This document shows positions 26,301 through 33,128 of a DNA stretch of 64,000 nt, in pieces. The stretch lies in contig JAZNKS010000096.1 of the NCBI GenBank assembly GCA_045578725.1, positions 1 to 64,000 of the forward strand. Direction: 5' to 3'. Position 1 is the stretch's first letter. Every line of letters begins with the position of its first letter. The notes below the pieces were generated by a model. The model saw only the letters and a list, made by a program, of their open reading frames with translations, did not search any database and was not told the origin of the DNA. The DNA comes from Flemingiibacterium sp045578725 (GTDB taxonomy: Bacteria; Bacillota; Clostridia; Oscillospirales; CAG-272). A program made the position numbers and the translations under genes.

Positions 26301-26336
26301 TCCATAACAGTCCCACCGCCCATTTCGGCGGGGGCG

Positions 26337-26365
26337 TTCTATTCCCGCCCTCCTTCGCATATAGT
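26337..26365 (+). promoter_or_regulatory. Candidate sigma-E-type promoter of the sipL-like gene
   Basis: CATATAGT (26358-26365) resembles the sporulation sigma-E -10 element (CATAYAnT type). TTCTATT lies 14 bases upstream, a partial match to the -35 element. No sigma-A promoter was seen here. Confidence 0.4.
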
Positions 26366-26396
26366 ATAGCAAAATCCCCGAAGGAGGTATTTTTTC

Positions 26397-28007
26397 ATGA
26401 ATCCGTCTGCAAGTCCGTCGCAAAAATGGTTGATGCCCCGCTTTGAAGGCTCCGTGCCGACCGAGCTGTCCGGCGATTATATCCTGCCCGATACCTTCCC
26501 CGATGTCAAGCGGATCCTGCGAACAACCGCCCGCCCGATGCTCATCAGCCGCTATGCATCCGGCAAGCGGCTGGAATACACAGGCGCCGTCGATTACACC
26601 GTCCTCTTTTCCTCCGATGAAAGCCGGGAGGGTGAGCCGGCCCCCGAAAGCCTGCACGCCGTCCATTTTGCCGAGGAATTCAGCGGTGTGCTGAACGAGA
26701 TTGCCGGCCTCGACGGCGGTGAGATTTCCATCGATCCCGTCATGCAGTCCTGCACCGCCCGGCTCCAGAATCCCCGCAAGCTGTCCATCAAGGCATCCCT
26801 GACATCCGCCATCTGCGTCGCATCCCCGACAGCATTGGCGCCGGTCATCGACGGCCCGATGACCCTTGAAGAGGAGCTGTCGCTGGAAAAGCTGACCGCC
26901 GTTCTGCCGACTCTGAAGCAGAAGCGCTTCCTGGCCGGGCCTTATCACATCAGCGAGAATCTGGAGCCGGACGGCTCCCAGCCCGCGATTGATGAGCTGG
27001 TATCCTGCGAGGCATCGATCCATTTCAACGAGGCGCGGCCCTCCCTTGACGGCGGTCTGCGGATCGCGCTCAAGGGCGAAGCCGTCATCGACTGCCTTTA
27101 CATGGCGCAGGGCGAGGCCTCCGATTGGCGTTCCTTCACCCGGAAGCTCCCGATCAGCGCTTCGGTCGACGGCTCGGAATACGCCGCCTTCTTCGACGGC
27201 GCAAAGGAGGAAACGCTTGCGGCCGCCGTTCTCGGCACCGTCACCGAGGTTTCTGCCGCCGTCGGCGAGAATTCCTATGGGGAGCGGCGGGTGGTCGAGC
27301 TGGATCTCGCCTATGAGATGGACTGCCGCCTGCTGGCTGATACCGATACGCTGTTCACGATGGATGTTTATGCCACCGATCGGGAAGCTGTCTGCGACCG
27401 GCGGATGCTGGAGCTGACCTCCCTCGGCAAGGTGGTGAACGCCAATTTTTCGGTCAGCGAGAGCTTTGACGGGGACGGTCTTCTGCCCGCCGCCGTGATC
27501 GGGGCCAGCGCCGAGGCCGGGCTTTCCTGCACATCGGCGGATCGCGGCCGCGCGATTCTGACGGGCGAGGCAGAGCTGTCCGTTCTCCTTCGCCGGGACG
27601 GCGGCTTTCATCCGGCCCTCTTCACCCTTCCCCTCAAATGTGAGCTGAATACCGGCGAGATCGGAAATACATCTGTCTGCGAGTGTACCTGCCATGTCAC
27701 GGATCTGCGCGTTCGCGCCGATTCGGGACGGCTGCTCTGTGATTTCGAGGTCGCCCTCACCGCCGTTTTTCTGAAGAAGCACCGCATGGAAGCGGTGGAA
27801 ACGGTACACTGCGATCGGGAGGCCTCCCCTGCCTGCGAGCCGGCGGGCGGGATCACGCTCTGCTATCCGTCGGAAGGCGAGAGCCTCTGGTCGATCGCCA
27901 AGCGATACAAAACCACGGCGGCGGCCATCGAAGCGGCTAATCCCGATGCCGCCGACAGCCGCGTCCTCTTTATTCCCCGCCGCACGCCGCTCGGAAAGGT
28001 CATATAA
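26397..28007 (+). CDS. sipL: SPOCS/LysM spore-coat morphogenetic protein (SipL-like)
   Basis: A 536-residue protein with DUF3794/SPOCS beta domains (at about 30-170, 190-330 and 350-480), recognised by EFSGVLNEI-type strands, VEVTEVSAAVG-like segments and repeated sheet patterns. A C-terminal LysM motif (about 488-531) contains GESLWSIAKRYKTT, AIEAANP and LFIPRR. This architecture matches SipL of Clostridioides difficile, which anchors coat protein SpoIVA around the forespore. GAAGGAGG precedes the ATG. The gene is monocistronic. Its presence implies a spore-forming host. The exact family member name is inferred. Confidence 0.75.
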   Translation: MNPSASPSQKWLMPRFEGSVPTELSGDYILPDTFPDVKRILRTTARPMLISRYASGKRLEYTGAVDYTVLFSSDESREGEPAPESLHAVHFAEEFSGVLNEIAGLDGGEISIDPVMQSCTARLQNPRKLSIKASLTSAICVASPTALAPVIDGPMTLEEELSLEKLTAVLPTLKQKRFLAGPYHISENLEPDGSQPAIDELVSCEASIHFNEARPSLDGGLRIALKGEAVIDCLYMAQGEASDWRSFTRKLPISASVDGSEYAAFFDGAKEETLAAAVLGTVTEVSAAVGENSYGERRVVELDLAYEMDCRLLADTDTLFTMDVYATDREAVCDRRMLELTSLGKVVNANFSVSESFDGDGLLPAAVIGASAEAGLSCTSADRGRAILTGEAELSVLLRRDGGFHPALFTLPLKCELNTGEIGNTSVCECTCHVTDLRVRADSGRLLCDFEVALTAVFLKKHRMEAVETVHCDREASPACEPAGGITLCYPSEGESLWSIAKRYKTTAAAIEAANPDAADSRVLFIPRRTPLGKVI

Positions 28008-28012
28008 ACAAA

Positions 28013-28044
28013 AAGGTGCCCTGCTTTGAACTGCAGAGCACCTT
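28013..28044 (+). terminator. Hairpin after the sipL-like gene
   Basis: AAGGTGCCCTGC pairs with GCAGAGCACCTT with one mismatch. The following T stretch is poor. Confidence 0.5.
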
Positions 28045-28084
28045 CTTGATTGAATGCCGGCAGGATTCCCCGCCCTCAAAGAGG

Positions 28085-28112
28085 CATCCCGCAGACCGGA
28101 GTCTGCGGGATG
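28085..28112 (-). terminator. Hairpin after pyrB
   Basis: A perfect 11-bp stem, CATCCCGCAGA/TCTGCGGGATG, lies just downstream of the pyrB stop on the minus strand. The T tract is short (CCTCTTTG). Confidence 0.55.
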
Positions 28113-28117
28113 AAGGA

Positions 28118-29188
28118 TTATTGCGAAATCGAATGGTCGCAGTAGCAGCAGCGCTCCTCGCCGCCGATTACCTTGGTCAACTTTGGCAGATACTTCTCAT
28201 GATTGGAGATGCAGCGCGGATTCTGACAGAAGGCCTTCTCGGGGAGCGGATACGCGGGGCCGCGGCCGGTCTTTTCGGCATCGATCAGACGGGCAATCAG
28301 CGCCATGCGGATGTACATACCGTTCTCCGCCTGCTCGAAGTACTGCGTTCTGGGATCGTCGTCCACATCGTAGGCGATCTCATCCACCTTCGGCAGGGGA
28401 TGAAGCACCGCCAGATCCGGGGAAGCCAGCGCCATCTTATCGGCGGTCAGGCGATAAACGCCGGACTGTCTGGCATACTCCTCCTGGGAGCGGAAGCGCT
28501 CCTTCTGGATGCGGGTCATATAGAGAATATCCAGCTCGCCGATGCATTCCTCCAGCGTATCGCATTCGGTGAAGCTGTTGCCGGCCGCCGTCAGCTCGGA
28601 AATGACATAGGCGGGAAGCTTCAGCTCGGGCGTGGAGATCAGAACAAAGCGGTTATTCTTAAAGCGGGCCATGGCGCGCAGAAGCGAATGAACCGTGCGG
28701 CCGTTGAGCAGGTCGCCGCAGAAGCCGATGGTCAGCCCCTCCAGCGTACCCTTGCGCTCGTAGATGGTCATCAGGTCGGTGAGCGTCTGGGTCGGATGCA
28801 GATGGCCGCCGTCACCGGCATTGATGACCGGCACACGGGAGTAAAGCCCGGCCGCATAAGCCGCGCCCTCAACGGGATTGCGGATAACCAGAATGTCCGA
28901 ATAGGCGCTGACGATCTTGACCGTATCGCGCAGGGTTTCGCCCTTGGAAACCGAGCTGGATCCGGGATCGGAGAAGCCGATGACCTTGCCGCCCAGCCGC
29001 ATCATCGCGGTCTGGAAGGACATCTGCGTGCGGGTGGACGGCTCATAGAACAGGGTTGCCATGATCCGGCCCTTGCAGACATCGCGGAACTGTGCGGGAT
29101 TTTTCTTGATGCGGAAGGCGAGGTCGCGCAGATCCTCCCATTCCTCCAGCGAGATATCGTTGAAATCAATCAGATTTCGGATTTTCAT
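28118..29188 (-). CDS. pyrB: Aspartate carbamoyltransferase with C-terminal PyrI-type zinc module
   Basis: A 356-residue protein that makes carbamoyl-aspartate from carbamoyl phosphate and aspartate in pyrimidine synthesis. The carbamoyl-P loop is EPSTRTQMSF (usually STRTRxSF). Further marks are GETLRDTVKI, GDGGHLHPTQTLTDL and VLHPLPKVDEI. After the normal end (about residue 315) comes a 40-residue tail with CQNPRC and CCYC, matching the four-Cys zinc domain of the regulatory chain PyrI. The allosteric nucleotide-binding domain of PyrI is absent. It is the last gene of the GNAT-aroK-fucU-pyrB operon. The fused zinc module may fix quaternary structure without CTP control. Confidence 0.9.
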   Translation of the reverse strand: MKIRNLIDFNDISLEEWEDLRDLAFRIKKNPAQFRDVCKGRIMATLFYEPSTRTQMSFQTAMMRLGGKVIGFSDPGSSSVSKGETLRDTVKIVSAYSDILVIRNPVEGAAYAAGLYSRVPVINAGDGGHLHPTQTLTDLMTIYERKGTLEGLTIGFCGDLLNGRTVHSLLRAMARFKNNRFVLISTPELKLPAYVISELTAAGNSFTECDTLEECIGELDILYMTRIQKERFRSQEEYARQSGVYRLTADKMALASPDLAVLHPLPKVDEIAYDVDDDPRTQYFEQAENGMYIRMALIARLIDAEKTGRGPAYPLPEKAFCQNPRCISNHEKYLPKLTKVIGGEERCCYCDHSISQ

Positions 29189-29227
29189 GAGATGCGATTC
29201 CCCTTTCAGCGGGATATTTGGGACTTC

Positions 29228-29647
29228 TTATTTAACAACACCCTTCTTGAGGATCAGGTTGGCATACAGAGCCGGCTCGCCGGTCGCGATGACGCAGTAA
29301 GCCTTCTCGGCGCGCTCATAGAATGCATAGCGCTCGATGAACTCCACATCCTCCTCGGTGTGGGGAGCAACCAGAGCCCTGTAGGTATCCCAGATGGGGG
29401 TTTCAACGGTATCGCCGGGAACCTTCGCCATCAGATAAACCGGCTTTGCATAGGTGTCCAGCGGGAAGAGCTCGAGGATGGCTTCGACCAGTTCGGGAGC
29501 GCCGTGACCGTCGGCGCGTACACAGCGCTGACCGATCCGCTCGGACGGGAAGTTGCCGTCCGCGATAACCAGCTCATCGCCGTGGCCCATCTCCATCAGA
29601 ATCTTGACAAGCTCCGGGGAAAGGATTTTCGGAATTTTCTTTAACAT
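29228..29647 (-). CDS. fucU: RbsD/FucU-family sugar mutarotase
   Basis: A 139-residue protein of the FucU branch. MLKKIPKILSPELVKILMEMGHGDELVIADGN is the family signature, with the catalytic His in MGHGD at residues 20-24. The region TYRALVAPHTE and a C-terminal Tyr/Asn pair (YANLILKKG) complete the site. FucU interconverts anomers of L-fucose and related sugars. AAAGGAG precedes the ATG. Unexpectedly it lies between aroK and pyrB, not with sugar genes, although a GHL6/GH29-like gene lies 4 kb away. Confidence 0.9.
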   Translation of the reverse strand: MLKKIPKILSPELVKILMEMGHGDELVIADGNFPSERIGQRCVRADGHGAPELVEAILELFPLDTYAKPVYLMAKVPGDTVETPIWDTYRALVAPHTEEDVEFIERYAFYERAEKAYCVIATGEPALYANLILKKGVVK

Positions 29648-29689
29648 GACAGTTTCTCCTTTATGAAAAATATTTTTGACAGAATGATT

Positions 29690-30217
29690 TCAGTCCTCCC
29701 GCGCCAGAACCCTGGAGGCGATCAGCGCCGCCGTCCGCTGGGGGAAGGTGTTGAAGAAGGAATGCTCGGCCGTGGAGCGGTAGATCGGATAGCGCTTGCC
29801 AAGCAGCCGCTTGTAATTCTCGATGTCGCCGTTGATCGGCGGACGGCTCAGAATTTCGCTGTCCTTGCCGATGCTCTCCACGCTTCTGCGGAGCCAGATA
29901 ACGGTGGTCTGCGCCTTCAGGACGGCCCGCGAGCGGGCAAAGGTCGGCACACCGCCGCCGCAGGAAAGAATCGTGATCCCCTCCCCCGATTTTGCTTCAT
30001 TTACAACATCGCAGAGGGTTTCGTATTCCAGCACGCGGAAGGCTGCCTCGCCCTTTTCGGCGAAGATGGTCTTGATGGGGCCGTATCGACTGACAATCAC
30101 CGCGTCAAGATCGATGAATCGGGCATCCAGTTTTTTTGCGAGGAGCTTGCCCACACTCGTCTTGCCGCAGCCGGTCATGCCGATCAGCGACAGAATGTTG
30201 TTTTTGATCCCGGTCAT
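29690..30217 (-). CDS. aroK: Shikimate kinase
   Basis: A 175-residue P-loop kinase phosphorylating shikimate at O3 in aromatic amino-acid synthesis. The Walker A is GMTGCGKTSVGK (residues 13-24). FIDLDAVI carries the shikimate-binding Asp. The glycine loop is SCGGGVP. RPPINGD sits in the lid, with its Arg. The length is normal. Its ATG overlaps the stop of the upstream GNAT gene by four bases. The neighbour pyrB belongs to another pathway, so the operon groups unrelated biosynthetic enzymes. Confidence 0.9.
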   Translation of the reverse strand: MTGIKNNILSLIGMTGCGKTSVGKLLAKKLDARFIDLDAVIVSRYGPIKTIFAEKGEAAFRVLEYETLCDVVNEAKSGEGITILSCGGGVPTFARSRAVLKAQTTVIWLRRSVESIGKDSEILSRPPINGDIENYKRLLGKRYPIYRSTAEHSFFNTFPQRTAALIASRVLARED

Positions 30218-30795
30218 AAGTACTTCCTTATATATTCATCCGACAGTATCGAACAGGTTCCGATGTCGCGGTAGCCTCCCCGGATGTAAAGCGAGGAGCG
30301 GCGCACGCCTTCAAAGGCCATGCCGCACCGTTCCATCACGCGGCGGCTCTTATCGTTGCCCATCATGTAGCGGGCCTCGATCCGGTGGACATTCAGCTGC
30401 ATGAAGCCGAAGGACAGCACGCAGGCTACCGCCTCGGAGGCAAGCCCCCTGCCCCAGTACGCGGGGTTCAGCACATAGCCGATTTCAGCGGAATTGTTGG
30501 TGAAATCCAGCGTTGTGAAGCCGCAGGTGCCGATCATTTTTTTCTGCTCGCGCAGAATGAGCGCCCAGTCATAAAATTCACCGGCCCGGTAGCGGGACTG
30601 AATATATTCCAGATACCCCAGTGTCTGCTTTTCATCGGTATGCGGCTCCCAGAGCAAATACTCGGTCACCCTCGACTGGCAGGCATATTCATACATATCC
30701 CGATAATCGGAAGGCTTCATCCGACGAAGCAGCAGGCGGTCGGTTTCCAGCGTCGGAATCTTTGAAAAGATCCGCCCAATCTGTTCCTTTTTCAT
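30214..30795 (-). CDS. GNAT-family N-acetyltransferase (RimJ/RimL type)
   Basis: A 193-residue acetyltransferase. TDRLLLRRMKPSDY opens the fold, EIGYVLNPAYWGRGLASEAV contains the acetyl-CoA pyrophosphate loop, and NDKSRRVMERCGMAFEGVRR is the typical C-terminal RimJ/RimL stretch. Such enzymes acetylate protein N-termini or small amines. The start at 30795 follows GGAGG (about ten bases). A longer frame to 30861 reaches into the promoter. It is the first gene of a four-gene operon. The substrate is unknown. Confidence 0.87.
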   Translation of the reverse strand: MKKEQIGRIFSKIPTLETDRLLLRRMKPSDYRDMYEYACQSRVTEYLLWEPHTDEKQTLGYLEYIQSRYRAGEFYDWALILREQKKMIGTCGFTTLDFTNNSAEIGYVLNPAYWGRGLASEAVACVLSFGFMQLNVHRIEARYMMGNDKSRRVMERCGMAFEGVRRSSLYIRGGYRDIGTCSILSDEYIRKYL

Positions 30796-30849
30796 CACAC
30801 AGCCCCTCCAGCTTCCGTCGCGGGCGACAGTTGTCGGCCCTTTCCTATC

Positions 30850-30878
30850 ATTATACACCATTTCTCATTATTTTGCAA
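30850..30878 (-). promoter_or_regulatory. Promoter of the GNAT-aroK-fucU-pyrB operon
   Basis: On the minus strand TTGCAA (30873-30878), a 17-base spacer and TATAAT (30850-30855). Confidence 0.8.
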
Positions 30879-30948
30879 GAGCTGTGCCGAAGTTTTCCGC
30901 ATTTTTTGCAGCCGGCAAAAAAAATCCGAATTTTTTTCAAAAAACCCC

Positions 30949-30977
30949 TTGACAAAACGGAAAGGATCGTGTATAAT
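30949..30977 (+). promoter_or_regulatory. Promoter of the rrf2-rubrerythrin operon
   Basis: Consensus TTGACA (30949-30954), a 17-base spacer and TATAAT (30972-30977). Confidence 0.88.
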
Positions 30978-30984
30978 TAAATCG

Positions 30985-30997
30985 TACCAAAAAGGTA
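30985..30997 (+). promoter_or_regulatory. Candidate Rrf2 operator
   Basis: The inverted repeat TACC-AAAAA-GGTA lies at the expected transcription start, a good position for autorepression by the Rrf2 protein encoded just downstream. Confidence 0.45.
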
Positions 30998-31014
30998 TAG
31001 ATTGAGGTGCCGAC

Positions 31015-31455
31015 ATGAGAATCACTCAGGAAGCAGACTATGCTCTGCGCATCACCTACACACTTGCGGCAAACGGACGGCGCATGGATGCCCGATCGAT
31101 TGCCGCGGCAACGGGAGTCCCGGAGCGGTTCACGGTCAAAATACTCCGGAAGCTGAATCTGGGCGGGCTGATACGTTCCCAGAAAGGCGTGGCCGGCGGA
31201 TATGTTCTGAACCTCCCCCCGCAGGAAATCAGTATGCGGCGGGTGGTGGAGATCATCGACGGACCGCTGCTTCTCTCACGGTGTCTGGAGGACAGCTATG
31301 AATGTTCCCGCACCGGTGCGTGCAAAAAAAGCTGCACCTTCCACCGCATTTTTGAAAAGCTCAACGAAACGCTTCTTGAAAAGCTGGATCAGGTCACGCT
31401 GGATACTGTAATCGACGAGGGCATCCCAACCGAAGAAATCCTGTCAAAAATTTAA
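31015..31455 (+). CDS. Rrf2-family transcriptional regulator, probable Fe-S sensor
   Basis: A 146-residue winged-helix regulator. MRITQEADYALRITYTLA opens the family, and KILRKLNLGGLIRSQKGVAGGY is the wing. Three to four Cys (about residues 94-109: CLEDSYEC, GACKKSC) sit where IscR and NsrR bind an iron-sulphur cluster. It starts 37 bases after its promoter and is followed by rubrerythrin 25 bases later. It probably represses this operon and responds to oxidants, NO or Fe-S status. Confidence 0.88.
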   Translation: MRITQEADYALRITYTLAANGRRMDARSIAAATGVPERFTVKILRKLNLGGLIRSQKGVAGGYVLNLPPQEISMRRVVEIIDGPLLLSRCLEDSYECSRTGACKKSCTFHRIFEKLNETLLEKLDQVTLDTVIDEGIPTEEILSKI

Positions 31456-31480
31456 TTCATTTATCACGGAGGAAAAAATC

Positions 31481-32026
31481 ATGGCAAAGTACATCTGCAA
31501 AATCTGCGGCTACGTTCACGAGGGAGATGCTGCTCCCGAAAAATGTCCCCAGTGCAAGGCTCCCGCTTCCAAGTTTGAGGAGCAGAAGACCGGCGAAATG
31601 GCATGGGCTGCCGAGCACACCGTAGGAGTTGCCGCAGGCGCTCCCGCCGAGATCATCGAAGGCCTTCGCGCCAACTTCACCGGTGAGTGCACCGAGGTTG
31701 GTATGTATCTGGCAATGGCCCGCGTTGCACACCGCGAGGGTTATCCGGAAATCGGTCTGTATTGGGAAAAGGCCGCTTACGAAGAGGCTGAGCACGCCGC
31801 AAAGTTTGCCGAGCTGCTGGGCGAGGTCGTAACCGACTCCACCAAGAAGAATCTCGAAATGCGCGTTGAGGCCGAGAACGGCGCAACCGCCGGCAAGACC
31901 GATCTTGCCAAGCTTGCCAAGGAGCTGGGTCTGGATGCCATCCATGACACCGTTCACGAAATGGCTCGCGACGAAGCAAGACACGGCAAGGCTTTCGCAG
32001 GCCTGCTGGCTCGCTACTTCGGCTGA
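31481..32026 (+). CDS. Reverse rubrerythrin (peroxide reductase)
   Basis: A 181-residue protein with an N-terminal rubredoxin domain (CKICG at 6-10, CPQCK at 22-26) followed by a ferritin-like di-iron domain. The di-iron domain has E-x2-H-type ligands (TGECTEVGMYLAMARVA; EEAEHAAKFAE; HEMARDEARHGKAF). The rubredoxin-first order is that of clostridial reverse rubrerythrins, NADH-dependent peroxide and oxygen reductases of strict anaerobes. It lies downstream of an Rrf2 regulator, which supports an oxidative-stress role. GGAGG precedes the ATG. Confidence 0.93.
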   Translation: MAKYICKICGYVHEGDAAPEKCPQCKAPASKFEEQKTGEMAWAAEHTVGVAAGAPAEIIEGLRANFTGECTEVGMYLAMARVAHREGYPEIGLYWEKAAYEEAEHAAKFAELLGEVVTDSTKKNLEMRVEAENGATAGKTDLAKLAKELGLDAIHDTVHEMARDEARHGKAFAGLLARYFG

Positions 32027-32038
32027 GTATAGGAATCA

Positions 32039-32068
32039 AACAGGAGCGGTCCGCCGCTCCTGTTTTTT
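32039..32068 (+). terminator. Terminator after rubrerythrin
   Basis: AACAGGAGCGG pairs with CCGCTCCTGTT and is followed by T4-6. Confidence 0.9.
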
Positions 32069-32086
32069 GAGAAAGGGGTTTTTTCC

Positions 32087-32428
32087 GTGAAAACCATCGA
32101 TGTTTACCGTCAGTATTTTTCCGCCGCCTGCACCTATAACGGGGTGGAGCGCCGCGCGGCGCTGGTCTGGCTGACAGCTGAAAGCGACTGCGGCACCATC
32201 CGCTATGAAGCAGGCGTGACCTTCTTCCCACATCGCGAGGAAACCGATTACGGCGTCAGCTACGATGCCTGTGCATCCAAGGAGCTTCTTCGCACAAACG
32301 GCCGCCGCTCCAAAAAGCGGGATGCCCAGTACCTGGCTGAGCTTCGCGGTGCGGTGGATGCGCTTTCCGCCGGCCTTGGCGGAACCGTTTATTGGGACAA
32401 GCCGCTTCGTGAGGCTCAGTACGGCTGA
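32087..32428 (+). CDS. Conserved-looking hypothetical protein (113 aa)
   Basis: A 113-residue soluble protein beginning at GTG 32087 with AAAGGGG about nine bases upstream. It has an alternating beta-rich first half (ERRAALVWLTAESDCGTIRYEAGVTFFP) and a helical second half with KKRDAQYLAELRGAVDAL. Codon use matches GC-rich neighbours, so it is likely real. No family was recognised. It stands between the rubrerythrin terminator and a 24-bp palindrome. Confidence 0.55.
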   Translation: MKTIDVYRQYFSAACTYNGVERRAALVWLTAESDCGTIRYEAGVTFFPHREETDYGVSYDACASKELLRTNGRRSKKRDAQYLAELRGAVDALSAGLGGTVYWDKPLREAQYG

Positions 32429-32523
32429 TCCGGATCCGGTGAACGAAAATAAAATTTGAACGGGAAGCGCGCGAGGGAGGCTCCTTTGATGCGCATTTCA
32501 ATTTCGATGTCCGCAATCTGACC

Positions 32524-32547
32524 GGCGCGGGGCTTGCGCCCCGCGCC
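32524..32547. repeat. GC-rich perfect palindrome hairpin
   Basis: GGCGCGGGGC and GCCCCGCGCC flank a TTGC loop. There is no T tract on either side. It separates the GC-rich gene on the left from the AT-rich lipoprotein gene on the right. Confidence 0.5.
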
Positions 32548-32567
32548 TATAAAATCACTGCTTTTTA

Positions 32568-33098
32568 TTATTCCGTTTCCTTTACAAAACAAGGTTCACC
32601 CGCAAACGCATCTGTTAAAGCACCACATTCAGGGCATACGCATAGATAATATATTGTATTCTCAATATTATCTGCATCTGTATCAATGTACAATTCTACC
32701 ACAGACTGCATTTCATTTATATACCATTTGATAATCGGAAAAGAATTAACTTCCCCGTTCTCAGACAAATTGACTGTTCCTGTCTCATCTGCATTTAATT
32801 CAAAGTTTAGCAAAGATTTTTCGAGTTCCTTATCTTTTTCATGCCTTACCCATACACCAGTCAAACATTCCGCATCTAAAGTAACGACTATGGCTTCTTC
32901 TGTAGCATTGTCACTTGATACATTATCAGTCGATTCGATGGTTTCCTTTTGCGAATCACTTTCGCTTGTCTCTGTCTCACTATTGGTAGTTTCGTTTGTC
33001 TGCGGCTCGTTATTGCTGCTCGTTTCTTCATCCCCGTCACAAGCAACAAGAGAGAAACACATTACCGCCGCCAAAAGCAGCGCGAAAATTCTCTTCAT
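32568..33098 (-). CDS. AT-rich lipoprotein of unknown function
   Basis: A 176-residue secreted lipoprotein: basic N-terminus, hydrophobic segment and lipobox SLVAC (Cys20). A Ser/Thr/Glu/Asn-rich linker follows (about 24-65, many TETSES repeats). The C-terminal domain has LTGVWVRHEKDKELEKSL, which resembles the start of a lipocalin-like or calycin fold, and ends with CVCPECG. The base composition is strikingly AT-rich (about 40% GC) against about 60% around it, and codons end in A/T. This suggests recent acquisition. No mobility gene was found. RBS GGAAG precedes the ATG. Confidence 0.75.
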   Translation of the reverse strand: MKRIFALLLAAVMCFSLVACDGDEETSSNNEPQTNETTNSETETSESDSQKETIESTDNVSSDNATEEAIVVTLDAECLTGVWVRHEKDKELEKSLLNFELNADETGTVNLSENGEVNSFPIIKWYINEMQSVVELYIDTDADNIENTIYYLCVCPECGALTDAFAGEPCFVKETE

Positions 33099-33128
33099 TA
33101 TTTTACTTCCTTTCAGAATTACAGTGAT

